32,171 nucleotides of DNA, from the IMG/VR virus record IMGVR_UViG_3300005731_000026, positions 1 through 32,171 of that record; one strand, written 5' to 3'. Below, piece by piece: positions 5,853 through 14,284 of this stretch; within the stretch, counting starts at the first letter, position 1; every line of letters starts with the position of its first letter. This stretch comes from a virus. Below the pieces are notes generated by a model, which made no database searches, was not told the DNA's origin, and worked only from the letters and a program-made list of their open reading frames with translations. A program made the position numbers and the translations under genes.

Positions 5853-7768
5853 TGGAAGACCTGAAGCCCAAAGCCACAGTCCCCGAGAAGTTCCGCCGCT
5901 GGTATCAGATGGACCGCGAGCACTCGGCTGCGTGGCGCAAAGAGGCAAAGGAAGACTTTGACTTCGTGGCCAACCGCCAGTGGTCGAAAGAGGAAGAGTC
6001 GCTTCTTACCGAACAGCTACGCCCGGTGATTACGTTCAATTACATCGGGGCCTATATGGACGCTGTTCATGGGCACGAGATCGGCAACCGGACTGAGACA
6101 CGCTACATACCCCGCGAGATGGGGGACGTTAAGCCGAATGAAATCCTTACGGCTGCGGCCCAGTGGTTCAACGATGAATCAGACGGGCCGTCGGTCGAGA
6201 GTGAGTTGTTCCTCGACGCTGCGATTTGCGGGATGGGGTGGAGCGAAGATCGGATTGACCAGGAGGAAAACCCGCAGGGCAATCCGTATTCATCGCGTGT
6301 GGACCCCATGGAGATGGTCTGGGACTGCAACGCGCGAAAGAACAACCTTGAAGACCGCCGCCGCCAGTGGCGCGTGCGGCAGGTGCCGTTGGATGATGCT
6401 AAGGAGATGTTCCCCGGCTTTACAGATTCCGAGCTTGACGCCAAGTGGGCATCAATGGACGGGTTGTTTTCGGAGCCAAGCCTGAACGACGGATTCATCA
6501 ATCTTGATGGCGGCAACTCAGCCGACAATGGCGACCGGGACACGGTGACGCTCGTTCACTGCCAGTACAAGGTGCGGCAGAAGTTTTACAAGGCGGTCAA
6601 CCCATTTACAGGTGAAGAGGTCGAACTTACCGAAGCGCAAAAAACTCTGCTTGAGAAACAGGGCATCGAGACATACGCACAAGCATTCCACCGCAAAGTG
6701 GTGAAGCAGGCATTCTTGGGTGAAGTGGTTCTCATGTACGGGGACGGCCCCAGCCCGACGCAGTTTAGTTTCAACTGTCTGACCGCAAAAAAAGACCGCG
6801 TTAAGGGTACGTTCTACGGTGCCGTGCGCGCGATGAAAGACCCGCAGCGCTGGTCCAACAAGTGGCTCTCGCAGACGTTGCATATCCTCAATTCAAACGC
6901 CAAGGGCGGCATTATGGCCGAACGGGACGCGTTTGAGGACGCGCGGGAGGCAGAAGACAGTTACGCCCGCACCGACCGTATTACATGGATGGAAGATGGC
7001 GCGCTGAGTGGCCAACACGGGCCGAAGGTTATTCCGAAGCCCGCCGTTCAGTTTCCCGCCGGGTTTGACCGTCTGTCTGACAAGGCAGAGGAAGCCATCC
7101 GCAAAGTCTCGAATATCAGCCCTGAGATGATCGGCATGGCAGACCGTGACCAGTCTGGGGTGTTGGAGTACCAGCGCAGGCAATCTGGTATGACGGCGTT
7201 GCAGCCGTTGTTTGACCAGCTTCGCCAGTACCGCAAGGTTAAGGGCAAGCTGATCCTGCACTACATACAGACCTATTTGTCTGACAACCGGCTGATCCGA
7301 ATTGTCGGGAATGACAAGGAACAGTACGTCCCCCTCGTGCGGCAGGCGGCGACAGAACACGACATCATCATTGATGATGCGCCTTCTGCCCCGAACCAGA
7401 AAGAGGCTGCGTGGGCCGCAATCCAAGGCATCCTGCCGTCAATCCAGCAGATGCTTACGCCTGAAGTCATGCTCAAGCTGGCTAAATACTCACCGATCCC
7501 AACCAGCGTCATCGAAGACCTTCGCGAACTCGCCAAACAGGGCGAACAGCAGGGCGCAGAACAGCAGCAGCAGGCCCAACAGATGCAGATGGCCGCGATA
7601 CAGGCCGACCTTGCCAAGACGCAGAGCGAAGCTGCCGAGAACCAGGTTGATGCACAGCAGGGCATGGTCGAAGCAGAATTGACCAAGGCAAAGATACTTA
7701 GGGAGCAAGTAGAAACAGCCCGTATGGCTGCTGCCCCGCCGGAGCCGCAACAGTTTGTTGGCCCGTAA
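5852..7768 (+). CDS. Portal protein (P22 type)
   Basis: Dodecameric head-tail connector through which DNA is packaged and ejected. The N-terminal 'FRRWYQMDREHSAAWRKEA' then 'FVANRQW', 'RPVITFNYI' and 'GHEIGNRTETRY' are the opening of P22-like portals. Later come VDPMEMVWD, the 'RWSNKWLSQTLHILN' stem region and 'SNISPEMIGM'. The last 70 residues are a Gln/Glu-rich coiled coil (QQGAEQQQQAQQMQ), like the barrel-forming C-terminus of P22 portal. 638 aa is normal for the family. ATG 5852 overlaps the terminase stop. Confidence 0.92.
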   Translation: MEDLKPKATVPEKFRRWYQMDREHSAAWRKEAKEDFDFVANRQWSKEEESLLTEQLRPVITFNYIGAYMDAVHGHEIGNRTETRYIPREMGDVKPNEILTAAAQWFNDESDGPSVESELFLDAAICGMGWSEDRIDQEENPQGNPYSSRVDPMEMVWDCNARKNNLEDRRRQWRVRQVPLDDAKEMFPGFTDSELDAKWASMDGLFSEPSLNDGFINLDGGNSADNGDRDTVTLVHCQYKVRQKFYKAVNPFTGEEVELTEAQKTLLEKQGIETYAQAFHRKVVKQAFLGEVVLMYGDGPSPTQFSFNCLTAKKDRVKGTFYGAVRAMKDPQRWSNKWLSQTLHILNSNAKGGIMAERDAFEDAREAEDSYARTDRITWMEDGALSGQHGPKVIPKPAVQFPAGFDRLSDKAEEAIRKVSNISPEMIGMADRDQSGVLEYQRRQSGMTALQPLFDQLRQYRKVKGKLILHYIQTYLSDNRLIRIVGNDKEQYVPLVRQAATEHDIIIDDAPSAPNQKEAAWAAIQGILPSIQQMLTPEVMLKLAKYSPIPTSVIEDLRELAKQGEQQGAEQQQQAQQMQMAAIQADLAKTQSEAAENQVDAQQGMVEAELTKAKILREQVETARMAAAPPEPQQFVGP

Positions 7769-7806
7769 CAATCCGCCCGTTCACAGCGTTATGTGTTCAT
7801 TTGAAG

Positions 7807-7830
7807 CCACTCCATTCCGGGGTGGTTTTT
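7807..7830 (+). terminator. Intrinsic terminator after portal
   Basis: CCACTCC 7807-7813 pairs with GGGGTGG 7819-7825 (one G-T pair), followed by TTTTT 7826-7830. It could reduce transcription between portal and scaffold. A second hairpin, GCGGC/GCCGC, follows at 7836-7854. Confidence 0.7.
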
Positions 7831-7883
7831 CGTATGCGGCCACGTGAGTGCCGCTTTCGGAAACCTGACCGTAAGAGGGACCA

Positions 7884-8822
7884 ATGCCTGAGAATATGCT
7901 TGACGAAATCACGCCTGAAGAGCTTGCCGAAGTGGATGCCCTGGAAAACAGCGATGCCCCCATTGAGGTAACTACTCCGGGGGCTGTTCCTACAGAAACA
8001 GACACGCCGGAAGAAGGCGGAGAAGCTGAACCAGCCGAAGCCACAAACGAGGCCGTAAACCCTGCCGCTGACCCAAAGCGCCCGGACGGATATGTCCCCA
8101 ACGCCGCGTTGCAGGAAGCTCGGAAAGAAGCCAAAGAGTACAGGCAGAAGCTCGACGGCCTCATGGAAAAATTGTCCGAGGCTGCGCTGCAAAAACAGCA
8201 GCCAGCACAAGCGGAAGACCCGGACCCGGCACCGGACAAAGACGAAGACCCGTTTGGGTATCTTCAGTGGGAGAATCGCCAACTGCGCAAGGAAGTAGAC
8301 GGCGTAAAGCAAACCACTGGCCAGATGACAGAACAGCAAAAAGCACAGCAGGAGGTGGCGACATTCATCAACACCTACCGCGCTAAAGGAGAAGAGTTCG
8401 CAGCCCGGACGCCGGACTTTCAAGACGCCTACGAGTTTTTGCGTGAAGACCGGCTTGCCTTCTATGAAGGGCTTTACCCGGAAATGACACAAGACGACAT
8501 CATTCGCACGGTGAACAATGAAGAGCTTAATCTGGCTCGGCAATTTCTGGAAAACGGGATCAACCCAGCCGAACGCTTCTATAACGTCGCCAAATCGCGC
8601 GGCTACAAACCGACGAGCGCCAAAGTTGACGACGCCACTGCCAAGCTACAGCAGCAAAAACAGATGCAGGATGCAAATGTATCCCTCGGCACGCTGCCCG
8701 GCTCCGGTGGTGTGAAAGACACCATTGATGACGCGGACGTGAGCAAGATGTCGCAAGAACAGCTTTACGCGTTCATCGCAAAGAACCCGCAGGAAGCAGA
8801 GCGCATCCTACAGGGCCTATAG
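7884..8822 (+). CDS. Scaffold-like head assembly protein
   Basis: Very acidic N-terminal third (about residues 5-60, rich in E, P and A), a coiled-coil middle (GYVPNAALQEARKEAKEY, then the region after residue 125) and a compact helical C-terminus with 'FLREDRLAFYEGLYPEMTQD' and 'NPAERFYNVAKSRGYKP'. This layout, between portal and major capsid protein, is that of scaffolding proteins that template the procapsid and then leave. The family is recognised mainly by position and composition. Confidence 0.8.
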   Translation: MPENMLDEITPEELAEVDALENSDAPIEVTTPGAVPTETDTPEEGGEAEPAEATNEAVNPAADPKRPDGYVPNAALQEARKEAKEYRQKLDGLMEKLSEAALQKQQPAQAEDPDPAPDKDEDPFGYLQWENRQLRKEVDGVKQTTGQMTEQQKAQQEVATFINTYRAKGEEFAARTPDFQDAYEFLREDRLAFYEGLYPEMTQDDIIRTVNNEELNLARQFLENGINPAERFYNVAKSRGYKPTSAKVDDATAKLQQQKQMQDANVSLGTLPGSGGVKDTIDDADVSKMSQEQLYAFIAKNPQEAERILQGL

Positions 8823-9000
8823 CCCCGCACACGGCTTAAGTGTGTTTCGGCTTTCCCGTTGGCCGTTATCGGCGGGTGGATGATTGGCGATCCTAACAGC
8901 CTGACTCGGTAGTGCACCCCGTCACCGTGCACACGCGGCAGCCGCCACCGTTACCGGCGCATCTAACCCATTTTCACAACCACACAAAGGGAGCCATCAA
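8823..9000 (+). other. Leader region before the major capsid gene
   Basis: 178 bases without a gene. It contains a hairpin CACAC 8828-8832 / GTGTG 8840-8844, extendable to GCC/GGC. A GCCG-TTAT-CGGC element at 8862-8873 resembles a mutated palindrome B core. GTGCAC occurs twice around 8913-8934. AAAGGGAG precedes ATG 9001. No clear promoter. It may hold a processing site or attenuator that sets the high capsid-protein level. Confidence 0.4.
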
Positions 9001-10104
9001 ATGGCTGATACCCGCTTTGCAACAGCCGATGCGCTGACGCAGAAAAAGTGGTCTGCAATGCTGGGCTACGATGTCGTTTACCGTTCAGACATCGCCCCCA
9101 TGATTGGGACCGACGCAAACTCCATCATCCACTTGAAGACGGAGACACAAAAGGGGAAAGGCGATAACGTCACCTTCCCGCTCATGAAGAAGCTGAACGG
9201 CGACGGCTTCACTGAGAACGAAATTGCAGAGGGCAACGGCGAAAGCCTGTCTCTGTATTCGGACTCTGTTACCATCAACGAGCTTGGCCACGTTGTGACC
9301 ATCCCCAATGATGGCCGTTCCATTGACAGCCAGCGCGTTGCCATTCCGCTGCGTCAGGCCGCAAAGTCCGGCTTGACTACGTGGAAACAGGAACGCATGT
9401 CGCAGACGTTCTTCAACCATGTTTGCGGCTACACGCCGGAAACGCGCGCGAAGTTCAACGGCAACAACACCATCACGGCCCCGACGACAAATCGGATCAT
9501 TCGTGCTGGCAGCCAGGCGACCGATCAGGCCCTTACCTCAAGCGATGTCATGTCACTGGAACTTGTCGATTACGCCCGTGAAAAGGCGGAAACCGGCACG
9601 TCTCCCGTGCGCCCGATCAACGTCAAGGGTGACATCAAAAACGGCGGCGCGGACATTTCCGGGGGCAAATACGTCATGTATCTGCACCCGTATCAGGTGA
9701 CAGACCTGCGGACCTCAACGTCCACAGGCCAGTGGCTTGATATTCAGAAAGCCGCGCTTTCCGGCGGTATGGCATCCAAGAACCCGATCTATTCGGACGC
9801 CTTGGGTGAGTACAACGGCGTGATCCTGAAAAAAGCCAACCACATCACCAACGGCGTGCATTCGACCAGTGGTGCTGCGGAAACCGATGTTCGGCGTGCC
9901 GTGCTTCTCGGTGCCCAGTCTGTTGCTCTTGCCTACAGCAAGAACGGCGGACCGAGCACATACGCATGGAACGAGGAACTTCTCGACCACAAGCGCAAGC
10001 TGGAGGTTTCGACCTTCTGCATGTGGGGCATGACCAAAACCGTGTTTGATAGTGAAGACTTCAGCACGATGGTTGTTTCCACATACGCCGCATCTCACGC
10101 ATAA
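9001..10104 (+). CDS. Major capsid protein (N4-gp56 / DUF4043 family)
   Basis: HK97-fold shell protein. The N-terminus 'ALTQKKWSAMLGYDVVYRSD', then 'SIIHLKTETQKGKGDNVTFPL', 'GNGESLSLYSDSVTINELGH' and 'WKQERMSQTFFNHVCGYTPE' are the consecutive blocks of N4-gp56-type capsid proteins. Later VMYLHPYQVTDLR and 'GVILKKANHI' fit too. 367 aa is a usual size. AAAGGGAG 6 bases before the ATG gives strong initiation. It follows the scaffold and precedes small head accessory genes. Confidence 0.93.
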   Translation: MADTRFATADALTQKKWSAMLGYDVVYRSDIAPMIGTDANSIIHLKTETQKGKGDNVTFPLMKKLNGDGFTENEIAEGNGESLSLYSDSVTINELGHVVTIPNDGRSIDSQRVAIPLRQAAKSGLTTWKQERMSQTFFNHVCGYTPETRAKFNGNNTITAPTTNRIIRAGSQATDQALTSSDVMSLELVDYAREKAETGTSPVRPINVKGDIKNGGADISGGKYVMYLHPYQVTDLRTSTSTGQWLDIQKAALSGGMASKNPIYSDALGEYNGVILKKANHITNGVHSTSGAAETDVRRAVLLGAQSVALAYSKNGGPSTYAWNEELLDHKRKLEVSTFCMWGMTKTVFDSEDFSTMVVSTYAASHA

Positions 10105-10117
10105 GGAGAAACGAACC

Positions 10118-10552
10118 ATGGCTACGAATAGTGCCGGTTCAACCGGCTACACATCGCGCTTTGATGTGGCGAATGTCCGCTCTGCGTTCTTCACGTATTC
10201 GGACCTTGCTGCTACGAGCGACACAAGCTCCAAGACGGTGTGCGTGTTGCCGCCTGGTGCCCTCATTCTTTCGGGAACGACTTACATTCTCGAAGGCTTT
10301 GACGACACCAACGGCGATGACCTGCATGTGGGCACATCAGCGGACCCTGATCTCTACGATACGTCCGTTGATATGAACTCCGTCGCGGTGACTGCTTGGA
10401 ACAGCCTTGCGGCCTCCGAGCGGTACTCCACTTCGGAACGCACCGTCACTTGCAACCTTGAAACTGCGGCTTCCGGTGACGGCACCGCAGGCAAGGTTCT
10501 TGTGGTGGTGGAATATGTCGTGATTTCCGAAAACTCGGGCATCACCCAGTAG
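10118..10552 (+). CDS. Head-associated protein, possible decoration protein, 144 aa
   Basis: ATG 10118 is backed by AAGGAG 9 bases upstream; an upstream in-frame start would overlap the capsid gene. The protein is beta-rich and Ser/Thr/Ala-rich (VCVLPPGALILSGTTYILEG, ending GKVLVVVEYVVI), like small capsid-associated or stabilising proteins coded directly after N4-gp56-type capsid genes. Followed by a strong hairpin. Exact role unproven. Confidence 0.7.
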   Translation: MATNSAGSTGYTSRFDVANVRSAFFTYSDLAATSDTSSKTVCVLPPGALILSGTTYILEGFDDTNGDDLHVGTSADPDLYDTSVDMNSVAVTAWNSLAASERYSTSERTVTCNLETAASGDGTAGKVLVVVEYVVISENSGITQ

Positions 10553-10558
10553 CAACCA

Positions 10559-10584
10559 GCAGCGGGGGCTTCGGCCCTCGCTGC
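10559..10584 (+). terminator. UUCG-loop hairpin, partial terminator
   Basis: An 11-bp stem (10559-10569 with 10574-10584, one G-T pair) closed by a TTCG loop, then ATTGTTCTT. Probably a leaky terminator or an RNA-stabilising end after the capsid genes. Confidence 0.65.
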
Positions 10585-10607
10585 ATTGTTCTTGAAAGGA
10601 ACATCCT

Positions 10608-11168
10608 ATGGGAGTTGCTGGCACCAACAGCGAAAACCAAGACATGACGTTTAAGGTCAACGCATTGACCGTTGACGAAGTGCCCGTTACTGCGTCCGCC
10701 GCTGAAATCAACCGGGCGGCTGATACGTCTGGGCGGTTGGTTGCAGCGGGGGGCACGCTTTCTGTCACTGAGGCACTGCATGACGGGAAAGTGATTCTTC
10801 TCGATACCGCAGCGGGTTCCGTGTGTGACCTTCCGGCGGCAACCGGGTCAGGCGCAAAGTTCACGTTCATCGTGTCCGTTGCGCGCACGTCCAACTCACA
10901 CATCGTGCGGGTGGCTGCTTCATCTGATGATGAGTTTGTCGGAACTATGATCCAGACAGATACGGACTCGTCGGATGCGCTTGCCTCGTACCCGGCTTTG
11001 GACGCGGACGGCTTCGATACAATCACGCTCGACGCCACTGATGGTGGTGTTGACGTGGGCGACTGGATTGAGGTTGTGGACATCAAGGCTGCGACATGGG
11101 CCGTCAAGGGTCATGTCAATGGCTCTGGCACGGTTGGAACGCCGTTCTCGGCGGCAATCACGTCCTAG
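10608..11168 (+). CDS. Structural protein with 'AAEINRAAD' motif, 186 aa
   Basis: AAAGGAA before ATG 10608. The N-terminal 'VTASAAEINRAADTSGRLV' is a recurring motif in phage head or fibre-related proteins. The rest alternates short beta strands with Gly/Asp/Thr loops (FTFIVSVARTSNSHIVRV, DWIEVVDIKAATWAVKGHV). It is flanked on both sides by TTCG hairpins, so its RNA is set off as a unit. Likely a head decoration or minor structural protein; a fibre-like role is possible. Confidence 0.65.
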   Translation: MGVAGTNSENQDMTFKVNALTVDEVPVTASAAEINRAADTSGRLVAAGGTLSVTEALHDGKVILLDTAAGSVCDLPAATGSGAKFTFIVSVARTSNSHIVRVAASSDDEFVGTMIQTDTDSSDALASYPALDADGFDTITLDATDGGVDVGDWIEVVDIKAATWAVKGHVNGSGTVGTPFSAAITS

Positions 11169-11181
11169 CACATCATTGGGG

Positions 11182-11204
11182 GCGGGGCTTCGGCCCCGCT
11201 TCTC
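11182..11204 (+). terminator. UUCG-loop hairpin, weak terminator
   Basis: GCGGGGC 11182-11188 / GCCCCGC 11193-11199 around TTCG, followed by TTCTC. Same design as the hairpin at 10559, with a poor T tail. Confidence 0.6.
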
Positions 11205-11231
11205 ACCTCTCACATATTCGCAGGGTTTGCC

Positions 11232-11441
11232 ATGTCAGACGCTTACGCCGCCCTTATGCTTGAAGACGATTACGGGCATTTCACCGAACAGGAATGGAAC
11301 GAGACGCCAGCGCAGATGCGTGCGCGCTTGAAAGACGAAGCCCGCGCCAAGGCAAAGCCAGCCGCTAAGGGGCACTGCCGTCATTGCGGTAAGCACATCG
11401 GCAAGGGCGTTGCATTCCATGAGAAGGCTTGCAGCAAATGA
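11232..11441 (+). CDS. Small zinc-finger-like protein, 69 aa
   Basis: An acidic N-terminus (AALMLEDDYGHFTEQEWNE), a basic linker and a C-terminal CRHCGKHIGKGVAFHEKAC (residues 48-66) with Cys-x2-Cys ... His-x3-Cys spacing suited to binding one zinc. AGGG lies 7 bases before the ATG. The stop overlaps the next ATG (ATGA). Its place between head and adaptor genes suggests a head-completion or assembly role. I do not recognise a named family. Confidence 0.6.
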   Translation: MSDAYAALMLEDDYGHFTEQEWNETPAQMRARLKDEARAKAKPAAKGHCRHCGKHIGKGVAFHEKACSK

Positions 11442-12070
11442 CAACGCTTGCCGTGTTGAAAGCAAAGATTGCCAGCGACCTAGTGCGGTCGGACCTGACA
11501 ACACAAATCGCAGAGGAAATAGACCTTGCGATTAAGCACTATCAGTCCACGCGGTTTTATTTCAACGAAACCCGGACAAAGACCTTTGACACTGTGGCAA
11601 GCCAAACGTGGTACAGCGCCAGTGACGATCCAAACGTTGCCGCTTTTATCAATGTCGACAATCTGTTTATCACGGTGTCCGGCTCGCGCCGCGCGCTTGG
11701 TTACACACCCTCGACGGCCTTTGAGCTTCTAACGGACGACAACGCGTCGACTGGCGAACCATACCGCTATACCCGATATGCTGAACAAATCGGCCTGTAT
11801 CCCATCCCCGACCAGGTGTACACGGTGCGTATCACCGGGCTGGAAAAGGTTGCTGCCCCCGCTTCGGACAGTGAAACCGACAACCCGTGGATGACGGACG
11901 CTTACGACCTTATCCGCTGCCGCACCAAATCACAGATATACGACCACGTTATTCGAGACTGGGTGTCAGCCGACAGGTTCGCACAAAGGGAACGTGATGT
12001 GTTCGGCGAACTGAAGCGCAAGACATCCAAGCAGATTTCCTCCGGCTGTGTACGACCTACGGAGTTCTGA
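11438..12070 (+). CDS. Head-tail adaptor (gp4-like), 210 aa
   Basis: Starts at the ATGA overlap. Helical N-terminus (IAEEIDLAIKHYQSTRFYFNETR), central beta region (FINVDNLFITV, 'YRYTRYAEQIGLYPIP', YTVRITGLEKV) and helical C-terminus with 'DLIRCRTKSQIYDHVI' and 'AQRERDVFGELKRKTSK'. This pattern matches the adaptor proteins that bind the portal and extend the tail channel in P22-like phages. It directly precedes the gp10-like gene with a one-base overlap, the expected order. Confidence 0.75.
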   Translation: MTTLAVLKAKIASDLVRSDLTTQIAEEIDLAIKHYQSTRFYFNETRTKTFDTVASQTWYSASDDPNVAAFINVDNLFITVSGSRRALGYTPSTAFELLTDDNASTGEPYRYTRYAEQIGLYPIPDQVYTVRITGLEKVAAPASDSETDNPWMTDAYDLIRCRTKSQIYDHVIRDWVSADRFAQRERDVFGELKRKTSKQISSGCVRPTEF

Positions 12071-13533
12071 TGCCCTATACAACACTGCCCATGGCCCAAT
12101 GGTTGCCCGATCAAGCGGCCATCGATAGTCCCGGCTTGCAGAACATTCAGAACGTATTGCCTAGGGCCAATAGTTATGTGCCGTTTGGCGCGTTTCAGGC
12201 TTACAGCACAAGCGCTCTGACGGCCTATGCTCGCGGCCTGTTGGGTGTGACAGACAGCAGCAACGTATCGCGCGCCTATGCTGGCGACCAAACAAAGCTG
12301 TACCAGATGACCGGCTCTCTGAGTTGGGGGGATGTGACCAACACGGGCGGCGCGTATGCGTTGGGCGCAGAAGATTATTGGCATTTTGTTCTATTCGGCA
12401 ACAAGGTGGTGGCACTAGCCAAAGCGGAGTCCCCGCAGGTTTTTACGGTGGGGACAAGCGCACAGTTTGCAGACCTTGCCGGTTCGCCTCCTAATGCGCA
12501 GACCGGCGCAGTCATCCGTGACCAGCTTTGGGTCGGGAATATCTCTAGCGATCCACTGACTGTGCAGTGGTGCGACACGAACGACATTACGGACTGGTCC
12601 GGCGGGCTTGCAGATTCACAGACATTCCCTGGCGGGGGGCAGGTCCAGGCTATTCTTGGCGGCGAGTTTGGCCTGATATTCCAGAAGAACACGATCCGCC
12701 GTGCAACATTCGTTGGCGGGGATGTGATATACCAGATTGACGAAATCGCAGAGGGACGGGGGCTATACACGCCGCGCGCCATCGCCCGTCGCGGGTGGGA
12801 TGTCTGGTATCTGGACGAAGACGGCTTTTACTTTATGAGCGGTACCAGCGGTGAGTTTCGGCCTATCGGAGCGGAGCGCGTCAACCGCACATTTTTCGCG
12901 GACCTGGACCCGTTGAACATTCATAGGATTGTTGCTTCGGTTGACCCACTTAATCAGGTGGTGATGTGGGCATATCCGTCCGTATCCAGCGTGGATGGCA
13001 CACCAGACAAGCTGCTTGTTTACAATTACGCCGTGGACCGCTGGTCGCGTATTGAAATGACGGCGCAGGCTCTCGGAGAGTTTCGCACTCTGTCTGTGGA
13101 CTGGGACACGCTGGATAGCATTTACAGCAGTATTGATGAAGCATCTGCTGCCTTTGACAGCGCCTTGTTCAGCGGCGGCGCACGCCGCTTGGTGGCGTTC
13201 AACAGCAGCAACCAGATAGGCGATTTTTCTGGCAGTAACCTGGAGGCCATTGTGGCCACGGGGGAAGTAGAGCCGAACCCCGGCGGGCGTGTTCATATCA
13301 GCAACGCAATCCCGGTCAGTGACACGACAGCGGCCACGGTGGCAATAGGCACGCGCGAACGCTACGGCGACAGCATTTCCTATACGGCTGAGGCTTCAAT
13401 GGAACGCAACGGCACATGCCCAACGCTTGCGAATGGCCGGTCCGCCACAGCGCGGGTCACAATCCCGGCGGGCACCGACTGGAACCATATTTCAGCCGTG
13501 CGGGTTGAAGGCCAGCCAAGCGGGTATGCCTGA
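12070..13533 (+). CDS. Tail hub / DNA stabilisation protein (P22 gp10-like)
   Basis: 487 aa. Opens with 'QWLPDQAAIDSPGLQNIQNV', typical of this family. Repeating blades follow ('GNKVVALAKAESPQVFTV', 'IRDQLWVGNI', 'DITDWSGG', 'QVQAILGGEFGLIFQKNTIR', 'YFMSGTSGEFRPIG', 'LLVYNYAVDRWSRIE'), indicating a beta-propeller. In P22, gp10 forms the hub below gp4 and closes the channel after packaging. Length and position agree. A beta-sandwich C-terminus (about 400-487) may add surface contacts. Confidence 0.8.
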   Translation: MPYTTLPMAQWLPDQAAIDSPGLQNIQNVLPRANSYVPFGAFQAYSTSALTAYARGLLGVTDSSNVSRAYAGDQTKLYQMTGSLSWGDVTNTGGAYALGAEDYWHFVLFGNKVVALAKAESPQVFTVGTSAQFADLAGSPPNAQTGAVIRDQLWVGNISSDPLTVQWCDTNDITDWSGGLADSQTFPGGGQVQAILGGEFGLIFQKNTIRRATFVGGDVIYQIDEIAEGRGLYTPRAIARRGWDVWYLDEDGFYFMSGTSGEFRPIGAERVNRTFFADLDPLNIHRIVASVDPLNQVVMWAYPSVSSVDGTPDKLLVYNYAVDRWSRIEMTAQALGEFRTLSVDWDTLDSIYSSIDEASAAFDSALFSGGARRLVAFNSSNQIGDFSGSNLEAIVATGEVEPNPGGRVHISNAIPVSDTTAATVAIGTRERYGDSISYTAEASMERNGTCPTLANGRSATARVTIPAGTDWNHISAVRVEGQPSGYA

Positions 13534-13856
13534 TGGCATTCCGCAAACGCTCACCCCGCCGCATACCGCCAGCGGGCACGGACGATAAACGTCTTCTATC
13601 GGAGGCGATAAACGGTGCAGCTGATGGCCGCACAGGCGAAGTGACGCTTACAGAAAACGCCGCAAGCACAGTGGTAACAGACGAACGTGTAGGCGAGACA
13701 CCCAGTTGCGTAACACTTACACCTTTGACGGCCAACGCCGCTGCAGAAATCGGCAACGGCACTTTGTACATTGCACACGCTGCCGGGGCTTTCACGATCA
13801 CCCACGCAAACAATGCACAGACAGACCGGACGTTCCGGTACGCGGTGAATAACTGA
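13533..13856 (+). CDS. Small tail-associated protein, 107 aa
   Basis: A basic Pro-rich N-terminus (AFRKRSPRRIPPAG) and a beta-rich body: 'GEVTLTENAASTVVTDERV', 'CVTLTPLTANAAAEI', 'FTITHANNAQTDRTFRYAV'. The same body occurs in many podophages directly after the gp10-like gene and is generally annotated as a structural protein. One-base overlaps with both neighbours. No enzyme motif. Confidence 0.65.
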   Translation: MAFRKRSPRRIPPAGTDDKRLLSEAINGAADGRTGEVTLTENAASTVVTDERVGETPSCVTLTPLTANAAAEIGNGTLYIAHAAGAFTITHANNAQTDRTFRYAVNN

Positions 13857-14284
13857 TGCCTACGTTGTTGAAAGTGACACCACCCCAACTCGATGTTGTG
13901 TGGGGGCGGGTGCTGCCAACACTGGTCGAGGTATGCGAGCGGCACCCGGACCAATACACGCCCGACAGCTTGCGGGCACGATTTGAAACAGGCGACTATC
14001 AGCTTTGGCTGATTACAGAAGACAGCGATTTACTCGCTTTGTTTGTTACGCAGATTTACGTCAGTGACGCAGGTGTATTGATAGCAACCATTCGTATTTG
14101 CGCGGCGGTGAACGACACACCAGCAGCAGAATGGATCGGCTTACTTTCGGAAGTAGAAGACTGGGCGAAAGCGCAAGGATGCGTCCGCCTATGGATGGAG
14201 GCGCGGCGCGGTTGGCTGCGTTCTTTGCGACCTGCTGGTTACACGGCGGGCCATGTTGTTCTTGATAAGGATTTAACGGTATGA
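13856..14284 (+). CDS. GNAT-like protein, 142 aa
   Basis: Alternating helices and strands with a central beta sheet (YQLWLITEDSDLLALFVTQI, 'VLIATIRICAA') and a C-terminal 'GCVRLWMEARRGWLRSLRPAGY' followed by a last strand. This resembles degenerate GNAT folds encoded in phage tail modules. The acetyl-CoA loop (Q/R-x-x-G-x-G/A) is not evident, so catalysis is doubtful. Its role may be structural or in virion assembly. ATGA overlap with the next gene. Confidence 0.55.
   Translation: MPTLLKVTPPQLDVVWGRVLPTLVEVCERHPDQYTPDSLRARFETGDYQLWLITEDSDLLALFVTQIYVSDAGVLIATIRICAAVNDTPAAEWIGLLSEVEDWAKAQGCVRLWMEARRGWLRSLRPAGYTAGHVVLDKDLTV
14142..14155. repeat. Dispersed palindrome A, site in GNAT-like gene
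   Basis: TACTTTCGGAAGTA, arms TACTT/AAGTA, within coding sequence. Confidence 0.5.

Noticed and set aside
7797-8543. Long minus-strand ORF opposite the scaffold gene
   Set aside because: It overlaps a well-supported gene fully and has low-complexity hydrophobic content typical of the complement of an acidic protein.
10337-11107. 256-aa minus-strand ORF opposite head genes
   Set aside because: Spans two plus-strand genes and a strong hairpin; no ribosome site.
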